A DNA stretch of 31,712 bases from NCBI GenBank assembly GCA_016213125.1, contig JACRBR010000010.1, positions 1-31,712 on the forward strand, given 5' to 3'. Below the pieces are notes generated by a model. That model was not told the DNA's origin. It worked only from the letters and a program-made list of their open reading frames with translations, and searched no databases. The stretch is from Chloroflexota bacterium (GTDB lineage: Bacteria; Chloroflexota; Dehalococcoidia; DSTF01; JACRBR01). Made by a program: the position numbers and the translations under genes. Below are positions 10,067 through 16,447 of the stretch, piece by piece. Positions within the stretch are counted from its first letter, which is position 1. The number at the start of each line of letters is the position of its first letter.

Positions 10067-10314
10067 GCGATGCGAATGCGGCTCTTGACCGCGGGATCGG
10101 CGACAAAGTACAGGAGTGGGACGCTTGCCCCTCGCTGCGTGGCAAGGTCGAGCGCTTCCGCTGCGTCCTTTCCCACGCCGACAATCGCCCCACCGGAGAT
10201 TGCAACCCACTTTCCCTGGTGCGCAAGCAACTCCGACCGGTGGTCCGCAAGCCAGTGGGCGTCATCGGCACCGGCGATCGACCGGGATCCTTCGTCCTTG
10301 CGAGCGTTCACCAT
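10063..10314 (-). CDS. DUF5678-like small protein
   Basis: This 83-aa protein reads WLADHRSELLAHQGKWVAISGGAIVGVGKDAAEALDLATQRG. That is the pattern of DUF5678 proteins: an aromatic residue, then GKWVA, then a short strand-turn and an amphipathic helix. The ATG at 10314 follows AAAGGA, and a TATACT box lies at 10339-10334. The stop overlaps the start of the aspartic protease gene, so the two are translationally coupled. A small GKWVA-type protein paired with a retropepsin-like protease suggests a functional unit, but its purpose is unknown. The box is preceded by TTGACG (10359-10354) with only a 14-nt spacer holding GCGCT-GAGG-AGCGC, a possible operator. Confidence 0.75.
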   Translation of the reverse strand: MVNARKDEGSRSIAGADDAHWLADHRSELLAHQGKWVAISGGAIVGVGKDAAEALDLATQRGASVPLLYFVADPAVKSRIRIA

Positions 10315-10355
10315 CTTGCACGTCCTTTGCTGGAGTATAGCGCTCCTCAGCGCCG

Positions 10356-11384
10356 TCAAGATCCCTGCAGCGCACGTACGGCCGAGATGGCCGCATCCTC
10401 CGCTTCGAAGTCCAGGTACTTCGCGCTCGACTTGCCCGCGGGCTGCGCTCGCTCCCATTCGATCGCCCGCCGCATGCCCTCCTCGGGCGGGACGGCGTCC
10501 GCGTATCCCAGTTCTCCGCGAATGCGGCTGTCGTCGACGGCCATGCTCTGCCCGAAGTTCACCGGCTGCCGCAGGTGCGCGGGCATCATCTCCGCCGGCA
10601 GTTCCACGATCTCGCCCCGCCAGCCGGCGATGCGCGCGTTCGCCGCCAGCCACTCCCGCTGCGTCAGTCCAGGATCGACCGGCGCGTTGTACACGCGTCC
10701 GGACGCGCGCTCGTCCGTGGCCACGAGCGCGATCGCCCGCGCCACGTTCCCAACGTACGCCCGCGCCCATCGCCAACCTGCAGCGTCATCCTGCACGAGG
10801 ATGTACGGCCGACCGGCCTCGAACCGGCGCACCTCCATGAAAAGCCGCCGCTGGTAGTCGCCTTCGCCGTGTACCGCCGGCAGCCGGATCACCGTCCCCG
10901 GCAACTCCGGCTCCGACATGTACGCGCGCTCCACAGGGATCTTGTCGTAGCCGTCCATCCGGCCGTCGCCGCGCTCACCTCGGTAGGGATACAGCTTCTC
11001 CCGAAGCGGCGAGTCTTCCGTCAGTGGCAGCGCCTCGACCGGCCCAGGCTCGCTGCCGTGCATGCGCCCGTATACGCGGTACACGTCGACGCTGCTGACC
11101 ACCACCGCCCGCCGCGCGATGCCACGCATTACGTCGACCGCCGCACGGGCATCCCGCTCGAACATGCACGCCATGTCCAGCACCACCTCCGGCGCGAACT
11201 GCCGGAACTCAGCGCCGAACGCCGCGATGCGCTCCCGGTCGCCGTGAATGTGCGTGATGCCGGGAGTATCCGCATGCTCGGTCTCACCGCGATGAAACAC
11301 CGCGACCTTATGCCCGCCCGCGGTCAGCTCCGCGACCACGCGCGGCCCGATGAAGTTCGTGCCTCCGATGATGAGGATTCGCAT
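10356..11384 (-). CDS. NAD-dependent epimerase/dehydratase (extended or atypical SDR)
   Basis: This 342-aa protein begins MRILIIGGTNFIGPRVVAEL, the nucleotide-binding GxxxFIG signature of extended SDRs. VVVSSVDVYRVYG follows in the active-site region. The canonical YxxxK is not evident: the region reads GYDKIPVERAY, which resembles the atypical CSP41-like branch. It has LPAVHGEGDYQRR and, later, AYVGNVARAIALV, as in nucleoside-diphosphate-sugar epimerases. I prefer the ATG at 11384, since a TACACT box sits 6 nt upstream. The in-frame ATG at 11420 has a GGAGGTG four bases before it and would add 12 residues. Substrate unknown; a sugar-nucleotide role is inference. Confidence 0.85.
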   Translation of the reverse strand: MRILIIGGTNFIGPRVVAELTAGGHKVAVFHRGETEHADTPGITHIHGDRERIAAFGAEFRQFAPEVVLDMACMFERDARAAVDVMRGIARRAVVVSSVDVYRVYGRMHGSEPGPVEALPLTEDSPLREKLYPYRGERGDGRMDGYDKIPVERAYMSEPELPGTVIRLPAVHGEGDYQRRLFMEVRRFEAGRPYILVQDDAAGWRWARAYVGNVARAIALVATDERASGRVYNAPVDPGLTQREWLAANARIAGWRGEIVELPAEMMPAHLRQPVNFGQSMAVDDSRIRGELGYADAVPPEEGMRRAIEWERAQPAGKSSAKYLDFEAEDAAISAVRALQGS

Positions 11385-11484
11385 CGAGATAGTGTAGATG
11401 GCCCCCGTCTCATGGTTCATTCGCACCTCCCCGCCGGGAGCCGATTCAACGACGCTGTGGACCTGGTAATGCAAAGGGGGCGCG

Positions 11485-12081
11485 ATGAAGTGGCCATTCG
11501 TGTGGGGTCTGCTTCCCGGACTCGCGATGCTGGCGGCCGGGTGCTTCCCGGTCGAGATAGACCGCGAGATCCAGCTGGATAGGAACGCGTACCTCACGCC
11601 TATCGCCGAGGCGCGATCGAACGGCCTTGAACCCTACTGGCTGGGGCCAAGCTTCACCGCGGTTTCAACGACGTACTCGTACTTGGAGGCCGTCTACCCC
11701 CAGGGCATTGCAGGCGTGGATGTTGGAGGTCTGGAAGTGAAGTATCACACGGGCAATGGGGAGGAGTTGGGGCTCCTGATGACGACCATTCCAATCGCCG
11801 AGTGGCCAATGGCGGAGGATCTCGTGCGCACTCCCATCCAAGGCAAGCCCAATCGCAATGATGTAGCCATCAACGGCATCGACGCCGATCTCCAGACCTA
11901 TACGTCCGTCATCCGGCCAATAAGCTCCTTTGTGCTCATCATCGAAACCGAGCAGTCCGCGGTGGTGGTCACGGTTCCGTCATTCGGCTCCGCAACGCCC
12001 GGCGGCCCCGACCTGAACCCGCTCATCGACCTCGACACCTTCCTTGCGGTGATGGAGAACCTGCAGCCGTACTCGGAGTGA
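11485..12081 (+). CDS. Secreted lipoprotein, paralogue A of a tandem pair
   Basis: This 198-aa protein has a signal peptide MKWPFVWGLLPGLAMLAAGC ending in a lipobox-like A-A-G-C (Cys20). After that the protein is soluble and shows no motif I know. The next gene is a clear paralogue: both begin with CFPVEIDREIQLDR and YLTPIAEARSNGL and both end with SATPGGPDLNPLIDLDTFLAVMENLQPYSE, while the middle differs strongly. The start is supported by AAAGGGGG 6 nt upstream. It is divergent from the epimerase gene. Expected location is the outer face of the membrane. No function can be assigned. Confidence 0.8.
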   Translation: MKWPFVWGLLPGLAMLAAGCFPVEIDREIQLDRNAYLTPIAEARSNGLEPYWLGPSFTAVSTTYSYLEAVYPQGIAGVDVGGLEVKYHTGNGEELGLLMTTIPIAEWPMAEDLVRTPIQGKPNRNDVAINGIDADLQTYTSVIRPISSFVLIIETEQSAVVVTVPSFGSATPGGPDLNPLIDLDTFLAVMENLQPYSE

Positions 12082-12106
12082 GGATGGATCTATGAAGGGA
12101 CGCGCG

Positions 12107-12709
12107 ATGAAGTGGCTGCCGTTCGTGTGGGGTCTGTTACCTGGGCTCGCGATGCTGGCGGCGGGATGCTTCCCGGTCGAGATCGACCGCGAGATTCAAC
12201 TGGATCGGAAGGCGTACCTCACGCCCATCGCAGAGGCGCGATCGAACGGCTTGAACGTCTATTGGTTGGGTCCGGGCTTTCGGGCGGGCGGCGAGGCTTA
12301 CGACTACATTGAGGGGACGTATCCGCAAGGAGTAAACGGCGCGGCTGTTGGCGCACTTGATTTGGTTTACGGGACACGTGCGTCAGGTGGGCTGGGCCTG
12401 TCAATCAGGACGGTACCCGCGCCGAACTGGACGGCCGCGGAGGCTGCCGCCCGGAATCCAAACAACGTCACTGTTGACCGCAATGAGGTCACAGTCGCTG
12501 GCTTACCAGCTGAACTCCTTACCTATTCGGGTGCAACTACGCGGCCGATTGACGGCTATGCCCTCCTCATCCAGATGGAGCGATCAGGTGTAATTGTCAT
12601 CGTGCCCTCGCATGGCTCCGCAACGCCCGGCGGCCCCGACCTGAACCCGCTCATCGACCTCGACACCTTCCTCGCCGTGATGGAGAACCTGCAGCCGTAC
12701 TCGGAGTGA
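12107..12709 (+). CDS. Secreted lipoprotein, paralogue B of a tandem pair
   Basis: This is about 200 aa with the same signal peptide (FVWGLLPGLAMLAAGC) and the same conserved N- and C-terminal blocks as the preceding gene. The two genes are 25 nt apart, so they are likely cotranscribed. An ATG at 12092 is also in frame and would add MKGRA. I chose the ATG at 12107 because it aligns with the start of paralogue A and has GGGA upstream. The last about 95 bases of the two genes differ at only about two positions, but the central part (about residues 50-165) is only distantly alike. See findings. Function unknown. Confidence 0.8.
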   Translation: MKWLPFVWGLLPGLAMLAAGCFPVEIDREIQLDRKAYLTPIAEARSNGLNVYWLGPGFRAGGEAYDYIEGTYPQGVNGAAVGALDLVYGTRASGGLGLSIRTVPAPNWTAAEAAARNPNNVTVDRNEVTVAGLPAELLTYSGATTRPIDGYALLIQMERSGVIVIVPSHGSATPGGPDLNPLIDLDTFLAVMENLQPYSE

Positions 12710-12833
12710 GGCTGGAGCGTCGCGGCGAATAGCTGCTCGGCAGGCCCGTGGCTACCGGTGATCCGCTAACATCGACTGTCTGCGGCAATTGGAGCATCGC
12801 AGGACGCATAGCGAATCCAGGAGCGCACACCAG

Positions 12834-13124
12834 ATGAGAATGCTGCTGAGAATGAGCATCCCCACCGAGTCGGGCAACAAGGCCGTCACCGGCGGGGCGG
12901 TCGGGCCGATCCTCGAGAAAGTGCTGGCCGAGCTGAAGCCTGAAGCCGCCTACTTCGCGCCAATCAACGGGCTCCGGAGCGGGTTCATCGTCTTCGACCT
13001 GAAAGACCCGTCCGACCTTCCGCGGCTGACCGAACCGCTATTCATGGGCCTCGGAGCAAGTATCGAACTGTCGCCCGTGATGACGGTCGACGACCTTCGC
13101 AAGGGATTGTCGCAGATCGGGTAA
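12834..13124 (+). CDS. Small conserved protein, unknown function
   Basis: This 96-aa protein reads MRMLLRMSIPTESGNKAVTGGAVGPILEKVLAELKPEAAYFAPINGLRSG. It then has FIVFDLKDPSDLPRLTEPLFMGLGASIELSPVMTVDDLRKGL. The alternation of strands and helices looks like a small alpha/beta (ferredoxin-like, dimeric barrel type) fold, and I recall similar uncharacterised proteins in several phyla. The ATG at 12834 is preceded by AGGAG at about 10 nt; an in-frame TTG at 12789 would add 15 residues of poorly conserved appearance. It ends 22 nt before the convergent PhyH gene. No function is assigned. Confidence 0.75.
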   Translation: MRMLLRMSIPTESGNKAVTGGAVGPILEKVLAELKPEAAYFAPINGLRSGFIVFDLKDPSDLPRLTEPLFMGLGASIELSPVMTVDDLRKGLSQIG

Positions 13125-13146
13125 GGGCGGCGGGCGGCGCGCCGGC

Positions 13147-13923
13147 TCAGTCGTCGAGGAACTTGCGGGGGTGGCGCCCGTCGACGTTACCCAGGAACGG
13201 CGGGTGCACGTTGTACCCCAGCAACTCCTGCAGCCGCGGCTCCAGCGTGCGCACCACCGCCTTCGGCACGCCGATCACGTGGTTCTCCTGCGGCCGCAGC
13301 CACGACGCGCAGTACTCCAGGATCACGCCCAGCCGCGGACGGTCCGTCGTGTTCGCGCCGCCTCCGTGAAAGAGGCTGCCGCGGAAGAACATCACCGATC
13401 CCGCGGGCATCTCCGCGTATGACAGCAGGTCACTCTCGGCCGGACGGCGGTCCGTCCACGCGTGGCTGCCCGCGATCGCGCGCGTGGCGCCGTTCGCTTT
13501 CGTGAACGGATCCAGCGGCCACATCGTGTTCATCACCATCTCGGCGTGCGGTCGCGGCACCGGATAGACGCCGTCGTCGGTGTGCAGCACCTGCGCCGTC
13601 TCCCCGGGACCGATGCTGATGCCCACGGGCGCGCTGAGCTGGTAGTGCCCCAGCATCTTGTCCAGCACGCCCAGGATCAGCGGATGCGTCGCCGGGCCGT
13701 CAAACGCGCGCGTCTTCGCGAAGATGTTGTAGATGCGCTGGGTCTTGAACCCCTCGAAGTCGTTCCGCCCCGTCGGCGTCGCCTTCAGCACGCCGATCAG
13801 GTCGTCGCGCTTCTGCTGCACCTCTTCGGGCGAGAGCACGCCCTCGACGATGGCGAACCCATCGCGGTCCAGCGCGGCGACAACATCGTCGACAGTGGCG
13901 GTGGCGGCCTGCAGGTGTGGCAT
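13147..13923 (-). CDS. Phytanoyl-CoA dioxygenase (PhyH) family protein
   Basis: This 258-aa Fe(II)/2-oxoglutarate oxygenase has the metal triad as His114 and Asp116 (VLHTDDGVYP) and His186 (SLFHGGGANTTDRPR), with an arginine (195 or 197) in place to bind 2-oxoglutarate. FAIVEGVLSPEEV near residue 23 is the usual N-terminal motif, and MWPLDPFTKANGATRAIAGSHAW is the characteristic central strand. Family members hydroxylate diverse substrates, from phytanoyl-CoA to secondary metabolites, so the substrate is open. A GATAAT box 7 nt before the ATG suggests a leaderless transcript. The gene runs alone. Confidence 0.92.
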   Translation of the reverse strand: MPHLQAATATVDDVVAALDRDGFAIVEGVLSPEEVQQKRDDLIGVLKATPTGRNDFEGFKTQRIYNIFAKTRAFDGPATHPLILGVLDKMLGHYQLSAPVGISIGPGETAQVLHTDDGVYPVPRPHAEMVMNTMWPLDPFTKANGATRAIAGSHAWTDRRPAESDLLSYAEMPAGSVMFFRGSLFHGGGANTTDRPRLGVILEYCASWLRPQENHVIGVPKAVVRTLEPRLQELLGYNVHPPFLGNVDGRHPRKFLDD

Positions 13924-13930
13924 GGCGTTG

Positions 13931-13936
13931 ATTATC
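13931..13936 (-). promoter_or_regulatory. -10 box, probable leaderless promoter of the PhyH gene
   Basis: On the minus strand GATAAT (five of six to TATAAT) ends 7 nt before the ATG at 13923, and no Shine-Dalgarno is present. Confidence 0.5.
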
Positions 13937-13997
13937 GCACGCCCCGTGCCTGGTTCAACCGCGATTCAACCCGGGGTCGGTTGGAAGATCAAACGAA

Positions 13998-14044
13998 AAG
14001 GGCGAGGGTCTCCTCCGGCGGCCCGCCGACGGTCCCTCACCCTT
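13998..14044 (-). terminator. Rho-independent terminator of the zinc-ribbon gene
   Basis: On the minus strand AAGGGTGAGGG pairs with CCCTCGCCCTT (one G-U), with an inner GGCGG/CCGCC stem, and a U-rich tail (TTTTCGTTTG) follows. It lies 21 nt beyond the stop of the 14066 gene. Confidence 0.75.
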
Positions 14045-14065
14045 ACGCTGCGCTTGAACTACGAT

Positions 14066-14440
14066 CTAGTACCGGCGCCCGCCGCCGCCGCCACCCCCAC
14101 GGCCACCACCACCGCCGCTCGGGCTGCGCTGCTGGAAGCAATCCCGGCAGTACACCGGGCGGTCGCCGCGCGGCTGGAACGGCACCTCGGTCTCGCGGCC
14201 GCAGTTGGCGCACGTCGCCGGGTACATCTGCTTCGGGCCCGACGAGTAACCGCCGCCACCGCCACCACCACCACCGTACCCGCCGTCGTCACGCGAACTC
14301 TTCCGAGCACGCCGGCAATCGGGGCACCGCTTCGGCTCGTTGCTGAACCCACGCGAGGCGTGGAATTCCTGCTCGCCCGCGGTGAAGATGAACTCCGCTC
14401 CGCAATCGACACAGGCTAGCGTCTTGTCGGCAAAAGCCAC
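14066..14440 (-). CDS. Double zinc-ribbon, glycine-rich protein (CxxC-x17-CxxC type)
   Basis: This 124-aa protein carries two zinc-binding modules. The N-terminal one is LACVDCGAEFIFTAGEQEFHASRGFSNEPKRCPDC. The second is CANCGRETEVPFQPRGDRPVYCRDC, in which 17 residues separate the two CxxC pairs. They are joined by a polyglycine linker (GGYGGGGGGGGGYSSG), and the tail is also Gly-rich and ends RRY. The family is widespread and often annotated as a zinc-ribbon protein; nucleic-acid binding is an inference from Gly/Arg content. The GTG start lies 7 nt after GGAGG, and a 9-bp hairpin encloses this site. A strong terminator follows the gene. Confidence 0.85.
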   Translation of the reverse strand: MAFADKTLACVDCGAEFIFTAGEQEFHASRGFSNEPKRCPDCRRARKSSRDDGGYGGGGGGGGGYSSGPKQMYPATCANCGRETEVPFQPRGDRPVYCRDCFQQRSPSGGGGGRGGGGGGGRRY

Positions 14441-14476
14441 CTGACGACCTCCATTGAACGTTTCCTTGTCGTCAGG
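14440..14476 (-). promoter_or_regulatory. Hairpin enclosing the ribosome-binding site of the zinc-ribbon gene
   Basis: On the minus strand CCTGACGAC (14476-14468) is an exact reverse complement of GTCGTCAGG (14448-14440). The loop of 19 nt holds GGAG of the Shine-Dalgarno, and the base of the stem is the first G of the GTG start. The structure could control translation. Confidence 0.5.
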
Positions 14477-14642
14477 GCGGGCGAAGCAGTTCGGGCATCG
14501 CGGCGGACTTGGACGGGAAACTGACCATCTTGTCCGGCTACGGTAACAGGATCGGCCCTATCGGATCAATAGGTTGTTAAGTGCTTACCAAAAGGAAGCC
14601 CAGACTCGCATCCTCGTGTCGGCTATCCCGCTCCAGCCCCTC

Positions 14643-14691
14643 ACCTCCCCGCCTCCCGCTTCCCGCGTCCCGCCTCCCGCCTCTTACCTCT
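14643..14691. repeat. Degenerate 7-nt tandem repeat across the esterase stop
   Basis: Units in register are CGCCTCC, CGCTTCC, CGCGTCC, CGCCTCC, CGCCTCT and TACCTCT (14650-14691). The TTA of the sixth unit region (14684-14686) is the TAA stop of the esterase read on the minus strand. The rest of the 243-bp gap (14441-14683) has no other structure I can name besides the hairpin at 14440-14476. Confidence 0.8.
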
Positions 14692-15706
14692 CCAACGCGT
14701 GCCCCTGGAAGAACTCCCAGATGAGGTCTGTCGCGCTGATCGTGTGGGTGGTGGGTCCCAGCCGCGCGACATCGATGCTCCCCGGCCACGTGTGCCCGGC
14801 GCCCTGCACCGTGTACAGGAGCACCGCCGCGAATCCCGCGCACTCGCTGTAGGCGGTCACCAGCACATCGTCGGCCACCCGCTTCGTCGCGGGCGCGGGG
14901 TTGCACCCGTCCTGCGCCGCCCACTGCCGGGCCGACTCCTCCGCCGCCACGACGGGCAGCCGCTGTCCGCACGCCGATGTCCCGCCCTCGTACGGCACGC
15001 AAGCGTCCTCGGTGCCGCGGAAGGTGATGATGGGGATCGAGACGCCCGGCGCGCAGGTGCGCGGGCTCGCCGTCGCCCCCACCTCCGCGATCGCCGCGAT
15101 CCGGTCGGGGAGCGCGCACGCGATGGAAGTCGAGATCGCCGCGCCGTTCGACATGCCCGCCAGGTACACCCGCGTCGCATCGATGCACAGCTCTGCCCCG
15201 AGCTGATCCAGCAGGTCCGCAACGAACGCCGCTTCGTCGACGTCGCCCAGCCCAGGGTACGTCCAGTGCTGCGGCGTACCGGTGCCGTTCGCGGCCACAG
15301 TGATGAAGCCCTCCGCGTCGGCCGTCGCCGGGAAACCCGAGTAGACCGCCTGCTGCCGCGCGTTCGACCCGAAGCCGTGGAAGTTCAGCAGCAGCGGTAC
15401 CGCGCGCGTTCCGTCGTACGACGGCGGCACGTGCAGGATGTACGTGCGGTCCAGCCCTCCCGACGTGATGCTGCCATCGGTGTCCCCCGCCGCGAACGGC
15501 CGCGCGGGCTCGCATGGGCCACCCGCAGCCGTCGGTGCCGCGCGTTCCACCAGCGTGGACTCCAGCGCCGGTGTCATATCCTCCGATACCGGTCCCGCCG
15601 CCGGCGTACGGTTGCCTCCGCCATCACCACGACATGCGCCGGTGATGATCCACAGCGCAGCCACCGTCGCAAGTGTCGCCCACGCGCGCAACCGCATCAG
15701 GGCCAC
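14684..15706 (-). CDS. Secreted PHB-depolymerase-like esterase (lipoprotein)
   Basis: This 340-aa alpha/beta hydrolase of the Esterase_PHB/LpqC group hydrolyses ester bonds outside the cell. It has a lipoprotein-type signal (residues 1-25, TGAC with Cys25) and a Pro/Ala-rich linker. The hydrolase domain has NFHGFGSNARQQAVYSGFPATADAEGF near the oxyanion hole, nucleophile Ser186 in GMSNG, an acid likely at Asp234 in GTEDACVPYEGG and His305 in GAGHTWPG. Several cysteine pairs fit an exported, disulphide-bonded protein. The start overlaps the end of the upstream rimI gene by 10 bases, so the two are probably an operon. Substrate (a polymer or a feruloyl-type ester) is unknown. Confidence 0.9.
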   Translation of the reverse strand: MALMRLRAWATLATVAALWIITGACRGDGGGNRTPAAGPVSEDMTPALESTLVERAAPTAAGGPCEPARPFAAGDTDGSITSGGLDRTYILHVPPSYDGTRAVPLLLNFHGFGSNARQQAVYSGFPATADAEGFITVAANGTGTPQHWTYPGLGDVDEAAFVADLLDQLGAELCIDATRVYLAGMSNGAAISTSIACALPDRIAAIAEVGATASPRTCAPGVSIPIITFRGTEDACVPYEGGTSACGQRLPVVAAEESARQWAAQDGCNPAPATKRVADDVLVTAYSECAGFAAVLLYTVQGAGHTWPGSIDVARLGPTTHTISATDLIWEFFQGHALER

Positions 15707-16323
15707 AGGTCCGGGTGCCGCTCCTGGTGGCGCGCCCGCAACTCTCCGACCAGCTTTTTGTAGCCCGCGGTGAACAGGTCCGGCGTCGTCATGATCACGG
15801 CGTCTTCATTGTTGTCGGTGTAGTACCGCTTTCGCAGGCCCATGCGGTTGAACGCGTACTTCTCGTACATCCGCTGCGCGCCCTCGTTCGACGCCCGCAC
15901 CTCCAGCGTCACCGCCTCCTGGTCCAGGTCCGTCGCCAGCTCGATCGCCGCCAACAACAGGCGCTCGCCAACACCCATGCGCCGGTGCTCCTCCCGCACA
16001 GCGATCGTGACGATGTGCGCCTCGTTCACCATCAGCCACACGCCGACGAACCCCAGCAGGTACTCGCTCGTCGGGACAGGCTCCGTCGCCCCCAGCGCCC
16101 GCCGCACAGATGCCCAGATGCCGGGCGAACCGGCCGGTGGTGGCGCGCCTTCGTCGTCACGCACCTCCGCCAGCACGAAATAGCGCGCGATCTTGTTTGT
16201 CAGCTCGCGCTTGTACGCGGTCTGCGGCCACGGGCTCGGGAACGACTCCCGCTCGATGTCCAGCACCTGCGGTATGTCCGCCTCGACCATGGGCCGGAGG
16301 CGCGTGCGGATGGCGGTACGCAT
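15697..16323 (-). CDS. rimI: RimI-like GNAT acetyltransferase (ribosomal S18 N-acetyltransferase)
   Basis: This is about 208 aa. The first part, IRTRLRPMVEADIPQVLDIERESFPSPW, is the standard RimI opening and matches its acceptor-side strand/helix. The acetyl-CoA motif A region is IVTIAVREEHRRMGVGERLLLAAIELA (the Q/RxxGxG/A loop as HRRMGVG), and the end has LEVRASNEGAQRMYEKYAFNRMGLRKRYYTDNNEDAVIM, all typical of RimI. It would acetylate the N-terminus of ribosomal protein S18, though some RimI-like proteins act on other targets. The ATG at 16323 follows a TACACT box by 9 nt, so I prefer it to the GTG at 16350. Upstream is the lytic transglycosylase gene, separated by strong inverted repeats. 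Confidence 0.85.
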   Translation of the reverse strand: MRTAIRTRLRPMVEADIPQVLDIERESFPSPWPQTAYKRELTNKIARYFVLAEVRDDEGAPPPAGSPGIWASVRRALGATEPVPTSEYLLGFVGVWLMVNEAHIVTIAVREEHRRMGVGERLLLAAIELATDLDQEAVTLEVRASNEGAQRMYEKYAFNRMGLRKRYYTDNNEDAVIMTTPDLFTAGYKKLVGELRARHQERHPDLWP

Positions 16324-16353
16324 ATCGCCGAAAGTGTACAGCGGGGGCACTTC

Positions 16354-16409
16354 CCCCTCTCCGCGTCGCGGAGAGGGGCCGGGGTGAGGTGCAGTGACAC
16401 CTCACTGCA
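16354..16409. repeat. Two inverted repeats between slt and rimI
   Basis: CCCCTCTCCGC (16354-16364) pairs with GCGGAGAGGGG (16368-16378) across GTC, followed by CCGGGGTGAGG, a sequence style found dispersed in many bacterial genomes. Just beyond it, TGCAGTGA (16390-16397) pairs with TCACTGCA (16402-16409). On the minus strand they follow the transglycosylase stop and precede the rimI promoter, so termination is a plausible role. Confidence 0.7.
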
Positions 16410-16447
16410 TCAGTCCGATCACTGACGTCACCGGCGCCCTGACGCAC

